DNA from: Nocardia blacklockiae | GTDB taxonomy: Bacteria; Actinomycetota; Actinomycetes; Mycobacteriales; Mycobacteriaceae | Reading direction: 5' to 3' | NCBI RefSeq assembly: GCF_015477355.1 | Contig: NZ_JADLRJ010000002.1 | Span: forward strand, 310,001 to 374,000 | DNA length: 64,000 bases | Shown here: positions 35,390-45,700 of the stretch, one piece after another | Numbering within the stretch: the first letter of the stretch is position 1 | How the letters are laid out: each line of letters starts with the position of its first letter | Position numbers and translations under genes: made by a program | Notes under the pieces: generated by a model | Told to the model about the DNA's origin: nothing | What the model saw: only the letters and a program-made list of their open reading frames with translations | Database searches by the model: none

Positions 35390-35728
35390 GTGAATTGGCG
35401 TGTCCGCGTGGACGACATCACCCACGATCATCTCGCCGCCGTCCAGCAGGTCGAGCGGCGCACCGCCGAGATCGAGGCGCAGGCCCGGGAGGCGGCCAGC
35501 CGCATCGGCGAGCAGGCGGCCGCGGCGACGGGGGCGGAAACCCCGCAGGAGCAAGCGGCCCGGGAGGCGCGGGAAGAACGCGACCGCCTCCTGCGCGAGT
35601 CCGTGGCCCGGTCCGCGGCCGAGCGGGGGCGTCCCCGGCAGGACGGCTATGTGATGCCGACCGACTGGACCGACGAGGACGAGGCGAGGGCGGAGGGCTA
35701 CGGCCCGCCCGACAGCTGGCTGAAGTAG
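35390..35728 (+). CDS. Small coiled-coil hypothetical protein, T7SS locus
   Basis: 112 residues from GTG 35390, placed by GGGGGGTGCGGT. The Glu/Ala/Arg-rich middle (residues 15-75, VQQVERRTAEIEAQAREAASRIGEQAAA and EQAAREAREERDRLLRESVA) should form a long coiled coil. The C-terminus is DGYVMPTDWTDEDEARAEGYGPPDSWLK. No named domain is evident. It lies 27 bases before the EspC-like gene and is probably co-transcribed. It could be a chaperone or structural partner of the WXG-type substrates; this is inferred from position only. Confidence 0.65.
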   Translation: MNWRVRVDDITHDHLAAVQQVERRTAEIEAQAREAASRIGEQAAAATGAETPQEQAAREAREERDRLLRESVARSAAERGRPRQDGYVMPTDWTDEDEARAEGYGPPDSWLK

Positions 35729-35755
35729 TGCACATGCGCGGAGGGAGGGCAACCG

Positions 35756-36094
35756 GTGAGTGACTGGTTGAGGATGAACCCCGACGGGGTTCGGCAGCAA
35801 GCGGATTCGTACGCGGCCGCGTCACAGGCGTTGTCCGGCGCGGCGGATTCGTGGGCCGCCATGCTCGCCCCCGGCGATCTCGGCAGCGACTACCAGCGCT
35901 TCGCGAAGGACATCGTGACGGGCTTCGAGCACGTGACCCAGATGGTTCGCAACTGGTCCGGCGCCTGTGCGTCGTTCGGCGACGCGCTGCGCCACAGCGC
36001 CGACAACGCGCAGTACACCGACGCGCAGTTCGCCGGCGAGGTCGGCAAGGTGACCTTCGACGGCACCGGCGATCTGACCTCCGGCGGGAAGTAG
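35756..36094 (+). CDS. EspC-like (DUF2580) T7SS substrate
   Basis: 112 residues from GTG 35756. It is an all-helical hairpin: LRMNPDGVRQQADSYAAASQALSGAADSW, then a loop with PGDLGSDYQRF, then FEHVTQMVRNWSGACASFGDALRHSADNAQYTDAQFAGEV. This pattern matches the EspC-like family secreted with ESX systems. The C-terminal motif around AQYTDAQF resembles the YxxxD/E export signal with Gln at the acidic position. It ends three bases before the large WXG protein. Confidence 0.75.
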   Translation: MSDWLRMNPDGVRQQADSYAAASQALSGAADSWAAMLAPGDLGSDYQRFAKDIVTGFEHVTQMVRNWSGACASFGDALRHSADNAQYTDAQFAGEVGKVTFDGTGDLTSGGK

Positions 36095-36097
36095 TCC

Positions 36098-38227
36098 GTG
36101 GCCGACAAGCCCAGTCTCGGCAGCGGTGTCGAGGCTTCCTGGGTCACCATCACGGGCACCGACGAGAAGAAGTCCGCCACCTGGGCCGGGTACGGTCAGG
36201 CGGGCGTGTCGGTGGATGCCGCCGTCGACGCGAGCAAGGGCGACTACCGCGCGAGCGACGACGCGGCGGGCATTCTCGACTTCAGCGGCGGGATCAGCGG
36301 TCTCGACACGCTGCACTGGTTCCACCTCGTGCAGGCCCGCTACGCCCTGACCGGAAAACAGCCGCCCGCCGACATTCCCGCGCTGGCGACGGAGAAGGGC
36401 ATCGACACCCTCTATTTCCGGCAGCGCGACATGCGGCTCAACAATCTGTTCGGCGCCGGGCAGCGCATCGATCAGGCACTCCCGCGCATCCGGCAGGCCG
36501 ACGACGACCAGCAGCAGGCCACCCGCCTGCTCGCGGGGTACTGGCAGGGGCCGACCGGTGCCACGGTGCAGGACAAGCTCACCAAGCTGGGCACCTGGTC
36601 CGCCGACGCGCTGGCGGAATTGAACGCGCTGCCGGGCATCATCGGCACGGTCGTCGACGAGATCAAGCGCTGCCTGCAACGCAAGGCCGAGGCGTTCGCG
36701 GCGATCGGGTCGGTGCAGCGCATCAACGGCGTGAACATGATGAACGGCGAGAGTATCGGCAAGGCGATCAACAGCCGCAATGCGGATAACGCGGCCGCCG
36801 CCAACGACGACGTCTCGCTGATCCTGCTGTATGCCGCCCGCCGGGGCATCGGTGATTCGGTGCGCGAGCGGATCGAACAGATCGCGGCCGAGGGTGTGGC
36901 CTTCGGGCCCAATCCCGGTCTGCCACCACGCAAGAACAAGCCGCGCGCCTCCACCGACGGAGGCACCGGCGCCTCGGTGTCCCCGGTCGACAATACGGAG
37001 TTCGACGACAAGGCGCAGCAGCTGTGCCAGCTCTGGCGGCAGCACTTCTGGGAGAGCGTGGAGGGGTATTTCCGGGCGTACTCCACCCTGTGCGCGGATA
37101 CCGATCGGGCGGTGCAGGGGTATTTGCAGGTCGTCATCGACGCGCTGAATCATGTGGGGCATCTCGACAAGCCGCCGGTCCCGGCGGGCGACCCGTCTCA
37201 GCCGGGGCCTTCGCAGCCGGGACCGTCGCAACCGGGGCCTTCGCAGCCCGGTCCTTCGCAACCGGGGCCTTCGCAACCCGGTCCGTCGACCACGCAGACC
37301 GCTGGGGTCCAGGCGGCTGCGCAGACGAATCCGCTGCAAACACTGACCAGTCTGGCCGGGCAGGCCGCCCAGACCGTGCAGCAGGGCGTCGGGCAGTTGG
37401 AATCCGCTGTCCAGCAAGGGTTGAGCGGTCTCGCCGGAGGTGTTCCCGGGGGCAGCTTGTCGCCGTCCGACACCGGTGCGGGGTCGAAGACGCTGGCGAA
37501 TTTCAATGTCGCGGGCTCGAATCTGGCTGTGACACAATCGCCCAACGGCACCGTGACCGCCACGCTCACCGGTCCCGACGGCAAGCCGCGGCAGTATTCC
37601 GTGGGTATCAAGGACGGCGTGCCGTTCTTCACCCCGGGTGGCGATCCGTCGGCGGAACCGGCTGCCGCGGAAGGTGTTACGCACGGATCAACACCTGGCG
37701 GCTCCGCGCAGGGGACCTCGGGGCACAGCGGTTCCGCCCCTGGGCCTTCGGGCCATGTCGGCGCCTCGGGATCGGGCGTTCCCGCGTCGGGGCAGCACTC
37801 GTCCGTCCCGACTACCGGCACCCCGGAGCACGGGGTGTCGTCGACGGGGCAAACCGGTTCGGGCACAAGCGAATCGCAGCCCATGGCGGCGAACTCCGCC
37901 GGTATGCCCGGCATGCCGATGGGCGGCGGTGCGGGCGGCAGCGCAAAAGGCGGATCCGGCAACGAACGCTCCAGCACCGGAATCGTTCCGCCACAGCCGT
38001 TGTGGACCGACCTGCCAGGCCGGGACGGTCCGACGCTGGAAGCGCCCGAGGGTGCCTCGGAACCGGCACTCGGCCCCGAACTCTCGCTCGCCGGGCCACT
38101 ACCGCCCGCTCCCGTGCCGAACCCGCCCGCCGAGATACGGGTCGAAACCGCTGCGCCGCCGGCCGAACCGGCGCCGCCCCGGCGCACCGACGGCGTCAAG
38201 ATCGAGATCGATTTGGGGGACCGATGA
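36098..38227 (+). CDS. Large WXG-type T7SS substrate with Pro/Ser/Gly-rich tail
   Basis: 709 residues from GTG 36098. The first ~340 residues are helical and contain a YWQGPTG turn near residue 148, the WXG hallmark, flanked by QQQATRLLAG and VQDKLTKLGTWSADALAELNALPGI. A second helical block FWESVEGYFRAYSTLCADTDRAVQGYLQVVIDAL follows. The rest (about residue 365-709) is low complexity, with a pentapeptide repeat GPSQP near residues 367-397. A short ordered-looking domain has LANFNVAGSNLAVTQSPNGTVTATLTGPDGKPRQYSVGIKDGVPFFTPGG. No catalytic motif is visible. It may be a secreted structural or carrier protein of the T7SS locus. Confidence 0.7.
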   Translation: MADKPSLGSGVEASWVTITGTDEKKSATWAGYGQAGVSVDAAVDASKGDYRASDDAAGILDFSGGISGLDTLHWFHLVQARYALTGKQPPADIPALATEKGIDTLYFRQRDMRLNNLFGAGQRIDQALPRIRQADDDQQQATRLLAGYWQGPTGATVQDKLTKLGTWSADALAELNALPGIIGTVVDEIKRCLQRKAEAFAAIGSVQRINGVNMMNGESIGKAINSRNADNAAAANDDVSLILLYAARRGIGDSVRERIEQIAAEGVAFGPNPGLPPRKNKPRASTDGGTGASVSPVDNTEFDDKAQQLCQLWRQHFWESVEGYFRAYSTLCADTDRAVQGYLQVVIDALNHVGHLDKPPVPAGDPSQPGPSQPGPSQPGPSQPGPSQPGPSQPGPSTTQTAGVQAAAQTNPLQTLTSLAGQAAQTVQQGVGQLESAVQQGLSGLAGGVPGGSLSPSDTGAGSKTLANFNVAGSNLAVTQSPNGTVTATLTGPDGKPRQYSVGIKDGVPFFTPGGDPSAEPAAAEGVTHGSTPGGSAQGTSGHSGSAPGPSGHVGASGSGVPASGQHSSVPTTGTPEHGVSSTGQTGSGTSESQPMAANSAGMPGMPMGGGAGGSAKGGSGNERSSTGIVPPQPLWTDLPGRDGPTLEAPEGASEPALGPELSLAGPLPPAPVPNPPAEIRVETAAPPAEPAPPRRTDGVKIEIDLGDR
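37196..37290. repeat. 15-base tandem repeats coding (Q)PGPS
   Basis: About six 15-base units (for example CAGCCGGGACCGTCG with variants) encode tandem SQPGP. They begin the low-complexity tail of the large WXG protein. Confidence 0.8.
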
Positions 38228-38288
38228 GGGCGGCTAGGCTCTGGACGCAGCAGACCGGCACGGCGATCACGCACGACGAGGGGGAACG

Positions 38289-38954
38289 ATGAATCTCAGC
38301 TTCCGGGCGCTTCGCGAGGAACTGCACATCTCCGACTACCCGGGCGCCGACGTCCCCGTTCTCCCCCGGCCCACCGAGCAGGACTACGAGTGGGCGCGCG
38401 CCAATCCCGGCGGGTGGCAGCCGTTCGTGGACCCCAGGGCCGACAAGTCCGCGCTCACCGAGGCCAACGTCCTGGGCGGCTTCGTGGCCGACGACAAGGG
38501 CGGGATCGTGCCCCGGCTGAATCCGAAATTCGTGCCGACGCCCGAGTACGCCAAACGCGACATCGCCAACGAGCTCGAACTGGTGATCTGGCGAATGGAC
38601 TACGGGTTCAGCAACATCGGTGATTTCGTCGACGCGTTCAGTCGCAGCGAGGTGATCGCGTTGCTCAGTCCTGCCGATCCGCAGGGTCTCAAGGGAATGC
38701 CGGTGCGGCGTACCGGCGACGAGTGGGGCTTCGACATCTACACCTCCGCCAACCGGCTGCCGCCCGAGACGAATCCCTGGCTGCGCCGGACGATTTCGGG
38801 CCGGCTGGTGCTCGACGAGATCTGCCCGCACGAACGGATGTCGATCCTGTTCAATCCGGAGGGCATACCGTTCCTGGAGTTGCGCGGATCGCAGCTGGTC
38901 ACCTGGTGGCGCGAGGTGCAGGACGCGAAACTCGCCGCGGGACAGGAACAGTAG
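38289..38954 (+). CDS. T7SS-associated hypothetical protein, 221 residues
   Basis: The product starts MNLSFRALREELHISDYPGAD and has no signal peptide or membrane helix. Visible blocks are RDIANELELVIWRMDYGFSNIGDFVDAFSRSEVIALLSP, DEWGFDIYTSANRLP, and LVLDEICPHERMSILFNPEGIPFLELRGSQLVTWWREVQ. I do not recognise the family. A cytosolic accessory role is likely since it lies between the WXG substrate and the YbaB-like gene. GGGGGAACG precedes the ATG by about five bases. Confidence 0.7.
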   Translation: MNLSFRALREELHISDYPGADVPVLPRPTEQDYEWARANPGGWQPFVDPRADKSALTEANVLGGFVADDKGGIVPRLNPKFVPTPEYAKRDIANELELVIWRMDYGFSNIGDFVDAFSRSEVIALLSPADPQGLKGMPVRRTGDEWGFDIYTSANRLPPETNPWLRRTISGRLVLDEICPHERMSILFNPEGIPFLELRGSQLVTWWREVQDAKLAAGQEQ

Positions 38955-38957
38955 GGC

Positions 38958-39392
38958 ATGGACGACTACGAGCGGCAGCAGATCCGGTCCGCGAACGCCG
39001 GGCTGCACGCGGCGCTGGACGCCTTCCACGACGAATACGACCGCGAGATGAGCCAGCTCGGCGAGATCAACCGCAAGCTGGCGGCCTTGAAGGTGCACGC
39101 CACCTCGCCGAACAGCCTCGCCCGGGTGACGGTGGACGCGTCCGGCACGGTCACCGACATCACCATCGCCGACGACGCCTTCCGGCGCAGTTCGCCGAAG
39201 TTGTTGAGCGAGGACCTGAATGCCGCGATCCGCGGCGGCATGGAGGCGGCGGCGCAGGCGCGGGAGCAGGTGCTCGCGCCGATCAAGACCGTCGTCGACG
39301 GGATGGCCGATCTGAACGAAGTCGTGCCGGGCGCGCCGGGGCTGCGGGAGTTGCGGGCTCGGCTGTCGGAGCGAGAGAGCGAGGACCGTTGA
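38958..39392 (+). CDS. YbaB/EbfC family protein
   Basis: 144 residues. A long N-terminal coiled coil (DDYERQQIRSANAGLHAALDAFHDEYDREMSQLGEINRKLAAL) is followed by the YbaB core: ATSPNSLARVTVDASGTVTDITIADDAFR, then LLSEDLNAAIRGGMEAAAQARE. Classical YbaB binds DNA as a dimer, but T7SS-linked variants are common in actinobacteria and their role is unclear. It starts three bases after the previous gene and its stop overlaps the TTG start of the next. Confidence 0.82.
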   Translation: MDDYERQQIRSANAGLHAALDAFHDEYDREMSQLGEINRKLAALKVHATSPNSLARVTVDASGTVTDITIADDAFRRSSPKLLSEDLNAAIRGGMEAAAQAREQVLAPIKTVVDGMADLNEVVPGAPGLRELRARLSERESEDR

Positions 39393-39712
39393 CGCATTTC
39401 TGGGCCGATCCGGAGCGGCTGCGAGCGGTGTCGCCGCAGTTCGAGCTGCTGGGCGAACACGTCGACACCGCCTTGACCAAGTTGCGGGAGGGCATCGAGG
39501 CCGAGGGCAAGTGCTGGGGAACCGACACGCCCGGTACCGAATTCGAGAAGCAGTACCCGCAGGGCACGGGGCCGGGCAGCGTCGGGGAATCGCTCGCGGC
39601 GCTGGCGGGGCTCGCGGCCAGGCTGAAGGCCACGGGCGACAAGATCACCGGTGCGGCGAATACGGTCCAGACGCAGGACGAGGACAGCGCCGGCCGATAC
39701 GGGCAGGTGTAG
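39389..39712 (+). CDS. WXG-like small T7SS substrate
   Basis: 107 residues from TTG 39389, which overlaps the YbaB stop by four bases (TTGA). The helical hairpin reads WADPERLRAVSPQFELLGEHVDTALTKLREGIEAEGKCWGTDTPGTEFEKQYPQ, then SVGESLAALAGLAARLKATGDKITGAANTVQTQDEDSAGRYG. The turn has W-G-T (WXG-like). The C-terminal ANTVQTQDEDSAGR matches the A-x-x-Y-x-x-x-D export pattern with Val in place of Tyr. It ends 15 bases before the giant toxin, so it may be the toxin's co-secretion partner. Confidence 0.75.
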   Translation: MTHFWADPERLRAVSPQFELLGEHVDTALTKLREGIEAEGKCWGTDTPGTEFEKQYPQGTGPGSVGESLAALAGLAARLKATGDKITGAANTVQTQDEDSAGRYGQV

Positions 39713-39727
39713 GCGAGGAGTGCACGC

Positions 39728-42700
39728 GTGACGTTGTGGTGCCCGCCGCTGCCCGGGTTCCTGATGGACTTCGTGCTCGGGCACTGGCCCGAGGGCGACG
39801 AGGACGCGATGCGCCGGGTGGCGGACCACTGGTCCGATATGGCCACCGCGCTGAAGGAACTGCAGCAGCCCGCCGACCAGGCGATGAACACGGCGATGGC
39901 GGCGATCGACGGGCAGACGCGGGACGCGATGGCCAGCTACTGGCAGGACATCGCCGGTGGTGACGGCAGCGATCTGCAGAACCTCATCACGATGTGCGAG
40001 AGCTACGCCAAGCAGCTCGAACACGGCGCCACCGACATCGAGCACGCCAAACTCACCATCTACATCTCGGCCGCCACGCTGCTGATCACCTTCATCCCGG
40101 GCTTCGGCACGGTCGCCGGCGCGGCGGCCGCGACCGCGGTGAAACTGGTGATCCGCAAGGCCGCGTCGGAACTGCTGGAGAAGCTGGCCGTCAAGGGCGC
40201 CACCTTCCTCGCCGAGCGGGCGGCCGCCCGGGTCGGGTTCCGGATGGCGACGGGCGCGGCCGTGGGTTCGGCGCTGGGCGGCGGCACCGACCTGGCCGCA
40301 CAGGGCATCGAGATTGCCGCCGGGCACCGCGAGGGCGGCATCGACTGGGGTTCGGTCGGCACGGCGACCAGCGCGGGCGCGGTGGCGGGCGCGGTCGCCG
40401 CCCCCATCGGCGCGAAGGTCACCGAGGGCCTGGCCGGCACGGTCGGCACCGACGCGGCGGCAAACGGCCTGGGCGGCATCGTCACCCGCGCCGTCGGCGA
40501 GGTCCCCGGCAACGTGGCCGGCAACGCCGCCGCCGGCCTCGCCACCACCGGCCACATCGACACCAACACCTTGCTCGAGGGCGCAGGCGGCGGCCTCAGC
40601 CGCGGCGACGGCACCCCCGGCAGCCCCCACCCCTCCCCCTCGGAAACCCCTGGGCCCCACCCAGATTCCCCCACCCCCACCGACCGAGACCGCCCCACCC
40701 CGGCTCCTCAGGACCACCCAAACCCGGCTCCGGCCACCCAAGACCACCCAAACCCGGCCCCAGCCACCCAAGACCACTCAAACCCGGCCCCAGCCGCCGA
40801 AGACCACCCGAACCCGGCATCGGCCACCCAAGACCACCCAAACCCGGGCCCCGTCACTCAAGACCACCCGAACCCGGCGTCTCCGTCCGCAGTCCCCGAA
40901 ACCCACCCGGGCACAACACAACCGGAAGCAACCACAACCGCCGCAGGCGTCCAAACCCCCACCGACACCCCACCCCCGAACACCACTCCCACAACGCCCC
41001 AACAAACCCCAACCCCCGCACCAGACCCCCGCCCCACAGACTCCCCCGCCCCCAACAACCCCACCCCCTCGGACCGCCCCGCCCCAGGCCCAACCCCAAG
41101 CAGCGGAACAGGATCCACACCCAGCAGCGCTCCAGGACCAACGCCCAGCAACGGACCGACGCCCAGCACCCCGGGGCCCACACCGAGCAGCACCCCGGGC
41201 CTCACAACTGCGGATCGCGGGGCCTCGGGTGCGGCGACGCCAGTCCCTACGGACCGCAGTGCGTCTTCGCCGGGGCCCTCCGCACCCGACCGTGGCAACC
41301 CCAACACCACACCCGCTTCCGGACCGGACCGTGCTGCCACCCCGAGTCCTGCCAACGCATCGGGGAGCACTTCCCCTGCCCGCGCCGACCGCGCTCGAAC
41401 CTCCGACGCGCCAAGCACACCCGCCGATTCCACCTCGCGTCCGCAATCCACTCCGCGCCCGGACACAACCCCGCGACCAGACACCACTTCGCAGCGGGGC
41501 ACGACCTCACGGCCGAACGCGACCACTCGCCCGGACACCACTCACCGGCCGGACACAACTCCGCGGCCGGACACCACGTCACAGCGAGACACGACCCCTC
41601 GCCCGGACACCAGCCCGCGCCCGCACGTCGACTCAGGTTCTGAAACCGGGCGGCGGCCAGAGTCGATCGCACCGTCCGACCAGGCTTCGACGCCGCACAT
41701 TGCTAACCCCGCGCCGAGCGTCGGGCATCCGGACCATGCGGCCACGACGCCTCGCGAAGTAGCACCTCCGCGCACCGAGCCGGGCACAACTTCCGAGCGT
41801 GGCGAGGGGTCTCCCGGCACCGATTCCCAACCGGACCGGACTCCGCCGAGACGCGAAACCGACGGCAGCACAACGCAACACGTTGAGCCTGCCATGCAGC
41901 GGAGCGCGGAGGTCAACCCTAGGGGTAACGGCCCTCGCACGGATGTTCCACATCGAGTCGCAGAAGAGGGTGCCCGCCCGACGACTCCCCGCGAGACACC
42001 CGCGTCGCCCCCAGGTGAGGAGCGAGGCGGCACCTCTCCAACCGAGACGGGAGCGCGGCCGACGTCCGGAGACACGGACGGCAATCGCGGTCCACGGCCC
42101 GGCGACGAGACGCCCGGTGATCGAACACGTGGCACCGCAAGCAATGTCGGCGATTTCCGCGGCGACAGCCGACCCGCCGATCAACCGGATCTCACACGCG
42201 CGCAGGTGCTGCGCGCGGTCACCGCGGAGATGCCGCTGATCCGGCCCGAGGACGTCGGCTGGATCCCGAACGAGCAGTGCTTCATCGTGCCGGGCGGTCG
42301 CGACATCCACATCGACGTCCAGCCGATCCCGGACGGCGCGGTCGCCGAATTCCATTTGCGCCCCGACGGTTCCGGCTACGACCTGCACGTCTCACCCCGC
42401 GCCCGCGACGAGGACATCGTGCGCGCCATCGCCCACGAGGTGGCCGAGATCCGGCTGCTGCAGGATCCGCAGATCCGGGTCGACCCCACGGCGGACCGGC
42501 CGGGCGAGATGACCCCGCACCTCAGCGGCCGGTTCGCCGAGGCCAACGCGCTCACCATCCAGATCGAACGCGCCGCGCTCGACCCGGCCCGCGCCCACGA
42601 ATTGCCCAGGCTGCGCGGCGATCTCGCCGATCTACTCGACCAACTCGGCATGCGCGATTTCGGCACAGCCGAGGCGCCGTGGCGGCTGCTCGACCAGCAC

Positions 42701-45700
42701 CGCCCGGACCTGGTCCCCAGACTGGACAGACAGCTCGCGCACCTGCCACAGGGCGATCGCCCGGAAACACCCGCGCGTCACCCCGCCGATACACCGGCAG
42801 ACCACCAACGCGGGCGCGGCCCCACCGACGACTCCGCACCGCCGATCCGGTTCGGCAGCAACGAAGAAGGGCGACGCTACGGCGAAGAGGTCCTGGGCCC
42901 GATCCGCGACGCGCTGCCCGACGAACAGCGCGAGGCCGCCGCCCGGTACAGCTCGACCCGGTGGATCAACGAACTCGCCCGCGACCCCGACCCGCGCGGA
43001 ACGCTCGACACGATGGCCGCGGACCACCGCGCCTTGGCGGGCCTGGCCGCAGCACTGCACAACGACGGGCAGCAGCACCCCGACATCCTGAGCGCCGTGC
43101 AGTCCATGGACACCGTGCGCGACCTCGCTCAGCGCACGGATCTTCCTCCCGCCGTGCGTGATACGGTCGACACCCTCCTGCGCTCCGACAACCCGGACCA
43201 GAGCCTCGCGGACATGCGGCGCTGCGTCGACCGGTTCGAGATCATGCGCAACAGCCTCGGCACCGAGCCGACGCCGGAGCTGATCACGGGGTACCTGGCG
43301 GCGCTCGACGGTGCCGTGGGTCATCCGACGCCCGAGTCGTTCGAGGTCGTGCGCGGCATGTCCAGCCTCGAACACCTCGTCGGCGAGAACGGTATCCCGT
43401 TGGGCGGCAGGAACCCTCGCGAGCTGGTCGGCACGGTGCAGACCGAGCCCGGCTATATGTCGACCAGCCTGCTGCCCATGCCGGTGCAGGATTTCAACGG
43501 CCCCATCCGACTCGAACTCGAAGTGCCGGAAGGCACCAACGGGTTGTGGGTCGGCGATCGCGGCAGCGCCGGAAGCGAGAACGAATTCCTCGTCCCGCGC
43601 AACTCCCGCTTCGTCGTCACCGAGGTGGTGGAGCAGCCTTCCGGCGACCGCTACCACGGCGTCGAGTATCTGGTCCGAGGCCGTTTCGTCACACCCGATT
43701 TCGTGCCCGAGCCCGCCCCCGGTTCCCCGCACCACACGCCCGAGCGGCCACTCGTATCGGAAACCGCCCGCCCACCCGGAACTCCCGGCACCCGCCTACT
43801 GAACTTCGATTACCCACCCGAGCCCACACCGTCACCGACGAGTGAACGCGCGCCGCTAGGTGACGCGGAAACCGCTGCGCCGCAACAAGTTCCAGACGAT
43901 TCGGGCTCCAGCTCGCATCCCGCGACGCCGGACGCGGCCGAGTCACCAACCACGCCGCCCACACGCCCAACCGAACACCCGCGCACGTCCCTGCTGAACC
44001 TGGACCCCGGTCCGGACGTCTACGACCACGCGCCTACACCTTCGTCCGAGAGGCACGTACAGACCGGTGGGGTTGAACCGCCTGCGCCGCAGCATGTGCC
44101 GTTCACCGATTCCGCGTCTCCAAGAACAGTCTTCGAATCCACGTCATCGAGTCCCGAGGGTCCCCATCGGCCCGATTCCTCCACACATCGGGACGCGACC
44201 CCAGATTCTGAACCGACGCCGCGTCCCGACACGACGACACCGCATCCCGACCCCGCCCTGCCTCCCGAGCGGCCGCAGATCCGCCCCGGGCCGGACGCCG
44301 AGCCCATCGAACTCACCGAGACCCGGCAACGCCTGATCGAGGAGTACGCCGCACGGCACGACATGTCGTACGACGATGTGGTCAACGGAATCGAGTCGGG
44401 CCGACTGGTTTTCGGCAGCCACTACGGCCTCGGCGACGACGGCCCGATCCTGCTTGAGACCCCGGACCGCATCGACCGGCACTACCTCACCGAGGTCCTG
44501 GAGGTCCGGCACGACTACGCCAGGCGCACACCGGGTTACGCGAGTCTCGAGAATGCCCCGTTCACGCCAGGGTGCCCGGAGTCCGAGCTGCCCGCGCACA
44601 TGACGCGCTCCGTCCCCGACGGCGCGTTCGGCGACGCTCTCGCACCGGTGGATCCCGACGCGATATTCGTCGGCCACCCGGAGGACGGATTGTCGCCGAT
44701 GTGGCGCGACCACAGCGCCGGCGACGCCTACCTGGAGCCGCGAAACGCGCTGTTCCGCATGGGCGTACGCGGCCCGGAAATCTTCGACACCGGCTTCGCG
44801 GCCCGCGAGCCCGACAACCTCAACATCCTCGGCCACACCGGCCAGACCCGCGACGGGCAGGGCTACGGTTTCGTCTCCCTGTCCCGCAGCCCGGAGGAAA
44901 CGGTCTACCGGGAGTCGGACATCCACGCCAGCCGCATCGACGAACTCGTCGCCCGGGGAGACCTGGAACGCCTGCCGGACGGCAACTTCCGCCAGATCCG
45001 CTACATGCACGAGCTGTACCACCCCTACGGCATCGACGTAGACGCCACCCTCCGCGACACCAACCAACACCCCGGCCACCGCGAAGCCGAAATCCTGGCC
45101 CCCGGCGGCATCTCGGGCGACACCGTCTACCGAGTCTGGCCCCGCGAAATGATCATCGACGCAACCGGCCGCCTCGTCTCGGTAGAAATCGGCAACCCCA
45201 TCTACAACCCGAACTTCGCCCACCGCAACAACCCCCACTTCATCACCTCCCACACCGATCCCCCCACCCCCACCAACCCACCACACACCCCCGACACAAC
45301 GCACACCCCCACCCCATCGCAAACACCCGCCCCGAATCCCACGCACACACCCGCCGCACCACACACACCTGCTCCTGCGCACACATCCCAGTCGCACACG
45401 GATGCCTACTCCGCGCCCCACGATCCGAGCCCTGGTGTGCAACAGCATCTTTCGCCCAGCCAGGCAACGACACCACCGTTCCGCTCACCCGGCCCCGCGG
45501 CACCGGCACACGCGAACATCCCACCCGCACACGACCCGAGCACGCCGTCTCATGGCGAAACGCACACGCCCGCACAGCCGTTGCGAGCACCCGATTCACC
45601 GCCAACTCCCCACACCGACGTACCGCACCCGTCTTACCCTCAGTCCACTCCCACGCCGCACCGCGCCCCGGAGTCCCAACCCCCGACCACTCCCGCACCC

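Noticed and set aside
40711-40887. Regular 30-base repeats that could suggest a CRISPR array
   Set aside because: The units are contiguous with no spacers and are in frame, coding a ten-residue repeat of the toxin linker.
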